This document shows positions 6,252 to 6,786 of a stretch of DNA of 6,786 nt, in pieces. Within the stretch, counting starts at the first letter, position 1, and each line of letters starts with the position of its first letter. The DNA is from Methanobacteriota archaeon (GTDB taxonomy: Archaea > Halobacteriota > Halobacteria > Halobacteriales > Halalkalicoccaceae), in contig JADFQH010000158.1 of assembly GCA_022561895.1 (NCBI GenBank), positions 1-6,786 on the forward strand. Reading direction: 5' to 3'. The translations under genes were made by a program, and so were the position numbers. The notes under the pieces were generated by a model that had not been told where the DNA came from, searched no databases, and was given only the letters and a program-made list of their open reading frames with translations.

Positions 6252-6569
6252 CAGTTCAAAAATAATACGTCCCGGCCGCACCACCGCGACCCAGAATTCC
6301 GGGGCTCCCTTACCTTTACCCATCCGGGTTTCAGCGGGCTTTTTTGACACGGGCTTATCCGGGAACACCCGGATCCAGATTTTTCCACTACGCTTGACAT
6401 GTCGGGTCATGGATATACGGGCCGCCTCAATCTGTCGGGCCGTCATCCAACACCCTTCCAAGGCTTTTAATGCATACTGCCCAAAACTGATCGTGCAACC
6501 CCGTTGCGCTTTTCCGCGAAACCGGCCACGCTGTTGCTTGCGCCATTTGGTACGTTTTGGCATTAACAT
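6024..6569 (-). CDS. rplP: chimeric frame: bacterial ribosomal protein L16 N-terminal part joined to ZIP transporter C-terminus
   Basis: A single 181-residue open frame made of two unrelated proteins. Residues 1 to about 107 are bacterial uL16: the MLMPKRTKWRKQQRGR start, TARQIEAARISMTRH at 43-57, then IWIRVFPDKP and KKPAETRMGKGKG and the PEFWVAVVRPGRIIFELEG stretch. They are very basic and use codons such as TTA, AAA and ATA. The family is normally about 137 residues, so roughly the last 28-30, which belong to the ribosomal fold, are missing. From residue 108-111 onward the frame continues as a GC-rich, hydrophobic ZIP metal-transporter tail. Archaea do not use this form of L16; their counterpart is the divergent L10e. 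The N-terminal sequence is somewhat like chlamydial and other PVC-type L16, but I would not name a phylum. The bacterial S3 gene lies just upstream. Most likely an assembly or cloning chimera and not an expressed fusion. Confidence 0.93.
   Translation of the reverse strand: MLMPKRTKWRKQQRGRFRGKAQRGCTISFGQYALKALEGCWMTARQIEAARISMTRHVKRSGKIWIRVFPDKPVSKKPAETRMGKGKGAPEFWVAVVRPGRIIFELEGVPEPIAAIAGFALVSLVSQLFPVAAGFAAGTMIAVIFREMIPQSHGHGYADEATLTFLAGFAIMLFVDTALAV
6237..6251. other. junction between haloarchaeal and bacterial DNA
   Basis: The switch from L16-like to ZIP-like coding falls within these 15 bases, which encode EGVPE on the minus strand. The words fit both families at this point: L16 usually has an acidic-Gly-Val stretch here, and the ZIP helix begins with GVPEPIAA. 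The exact breakpoint is therefore hidden by a short shared sequence. Codon style changes at the same place, from ATT-ATT-TTT-GAA on the L16 side to GC-rich codons on the ZIP side. Confidence 0.85.
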
Positions 6570-6577
6570 GCCGAAGA

Positions 6578-6583
6578 CTCCTT
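6578..6583 (-). promoter_or_regulatory. Shine-Dalgarno site of bacterial L16
   Basis: The minus strand reads AAGGAG, with 8 bases between it and the ATG at 6569. It overlaps the TAA stop codon of the upstream S3 gene, as is common in the bacterial S10 operon. The site also supports ATG 6569 as the L16 start over the second ATG two codons later. The haloarchaeal genes in this window lack such a site, which is independent evidence of a different source. Confidence 0.8.
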
Positions 6584-6786
6584 ATCCCCGTGCTTGCGCC
6601 GCTTTCGGTGCAATCACTTCCCCTTTAAAAATCCACACCTTGACCCCAATGGCCCCGTATGTCGTGCGGGCCGTCACTCGGGCGAAATCAATATCGGCCC
6701 GGAGCGTGGACAGAGGCAGACGACCTTCTTTATATTGCTCCCGACGGGCCATTTCCGAGCCGCCCAACCGACCAGCGACTCTGATG
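6582..6786 (-). CDS. rpsC: bacterial 30S ribosomal protein S3, C-terminal fragment
   Basis: Last about 67 residues of bacterial uS3; the gene runs off the right edge of the window, so there is no start codon to choose. The visible protein begins IRVAGRLGGSEMARREQYKE and continues with GRLPLSTLRADIDFA and TTYGAIGVKVWIFKGEVI, all strongly conserved in the C-terminal domain of bacterial S3. A short tail APKAAQARG ends at TAA 6584-6582. S3 sits at the mRNA entry of the small subunit and helps unwind mRNA. The gap to the L16 ATG is 12 bases and the order S3-L16 is that of the bacterial S10 operon. Archaeal S3 has a different C-terminus, so this is not a haloarchaeal gene. L29 and S17, which would normally follow L16, are missing because the junction cuts L16. 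Confidence 0.94.
   Translation of the reverse strand, partial: IRVAGRLGGSEMARREQYKEGRLPLSTLRADIDFARVTARTTYGAIGVKVWIFKGEVIAPKAAQARG

Noticed and set aside
6024..6569. A new L16-ZIP fusion protein, or a membrane-tethered ribosomal protein
   Set aside because: Both partners are truncated within their folds, the source organisms belong to different domains of life, and the surrounding genes change at the same point. A chimeric sequence explains everything more simply.
6252..6786. Horizontal transfer of a bacterial ribosomal operon into a haloarchaeon
   Set aside because: No mobile element, tRNA or repeat marks the boundary, the L16 gene is cut mid-domain, and core ribosomal proteins rarely transfer between domains. 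Codon use and the Shine-Dalgarno site show no adjustment to the host.

Overview
Most of this window (about 1-6236) is haloarchaeal chromosome. It is GC-rich, the proteins are acidic, most genes have AT-rich core promoters close to their start codons and no clear Shine-Dalgarno sites, and it carries the two subunits of the archaeal type IIB topoisomerase (Topo VI) in the long form that haloarchaea have. The last part (about 6252-6786) is different. It holds the end of a bacterial ribosomal protein S3 gene (rpsC) and most of a bacterial L16 gene (rplP), in the usual bacterial S10-operon order, with a textbook Shine-Dalgarno site and another codon style. The two parts meet in frame inside one open reading frame.

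Layout. 45-1229 (+): AI-2E/UPF0118-type multi-spanning membrane protein. 1230-1329: short gap between convergent genes, with one perfect hairpin. 1330-1524 (-): 64-residue CxxC/CxxC zinc-ribbon protein. 1525-1668: divergent promoter region, with a very AT-rich core promoter and an operator-like palindrome in front of the next gene. 1669-2496 (+): 275-residue membrane protein with a cysteine cluster at each end; the N-terminal cluster has lost one expected cysteine. 2493-3581 (-): Topo VI subunit A. 3578-5953 (-): Topo VI subunit B. 6024-6569 (-): chimeric frame, bacterial L16 for about 107 residues and then the last about 75 residues of a ZIP-type metal transporter. 6582-6786 (-): C-terminal end of bacterial S3.

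How the parts work together. top6B and top6A form a two-gene operon with an ATGA start/stop overlap, read leftwards from a promoter just upstream of top6B. Together they make the A2B2 enzyme that relaxes and decatenates DNA by ATP-dependent double-strand passage. The 3' end of top6A overlaps the convergent membrane-protein gene by 4 bp, so the two transcripts must be antisense to each other at their ends. The remaining genes have no obvious functional link to Topo VI.

Most notable points. (1) The L16/ZIP junction is best explained as a chimeric contig or clone, not as a new fusion protein. (2) The region inserted between the H2TH and transducer domains of Topo VI-B contains two diverged copies of a roughly 70-residue repeat. 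(3) The palindrome over the 1669 promoter and the lost zinc ligand in that gene merit a check. I see no convincing new defence, mobile or regulatory system here.
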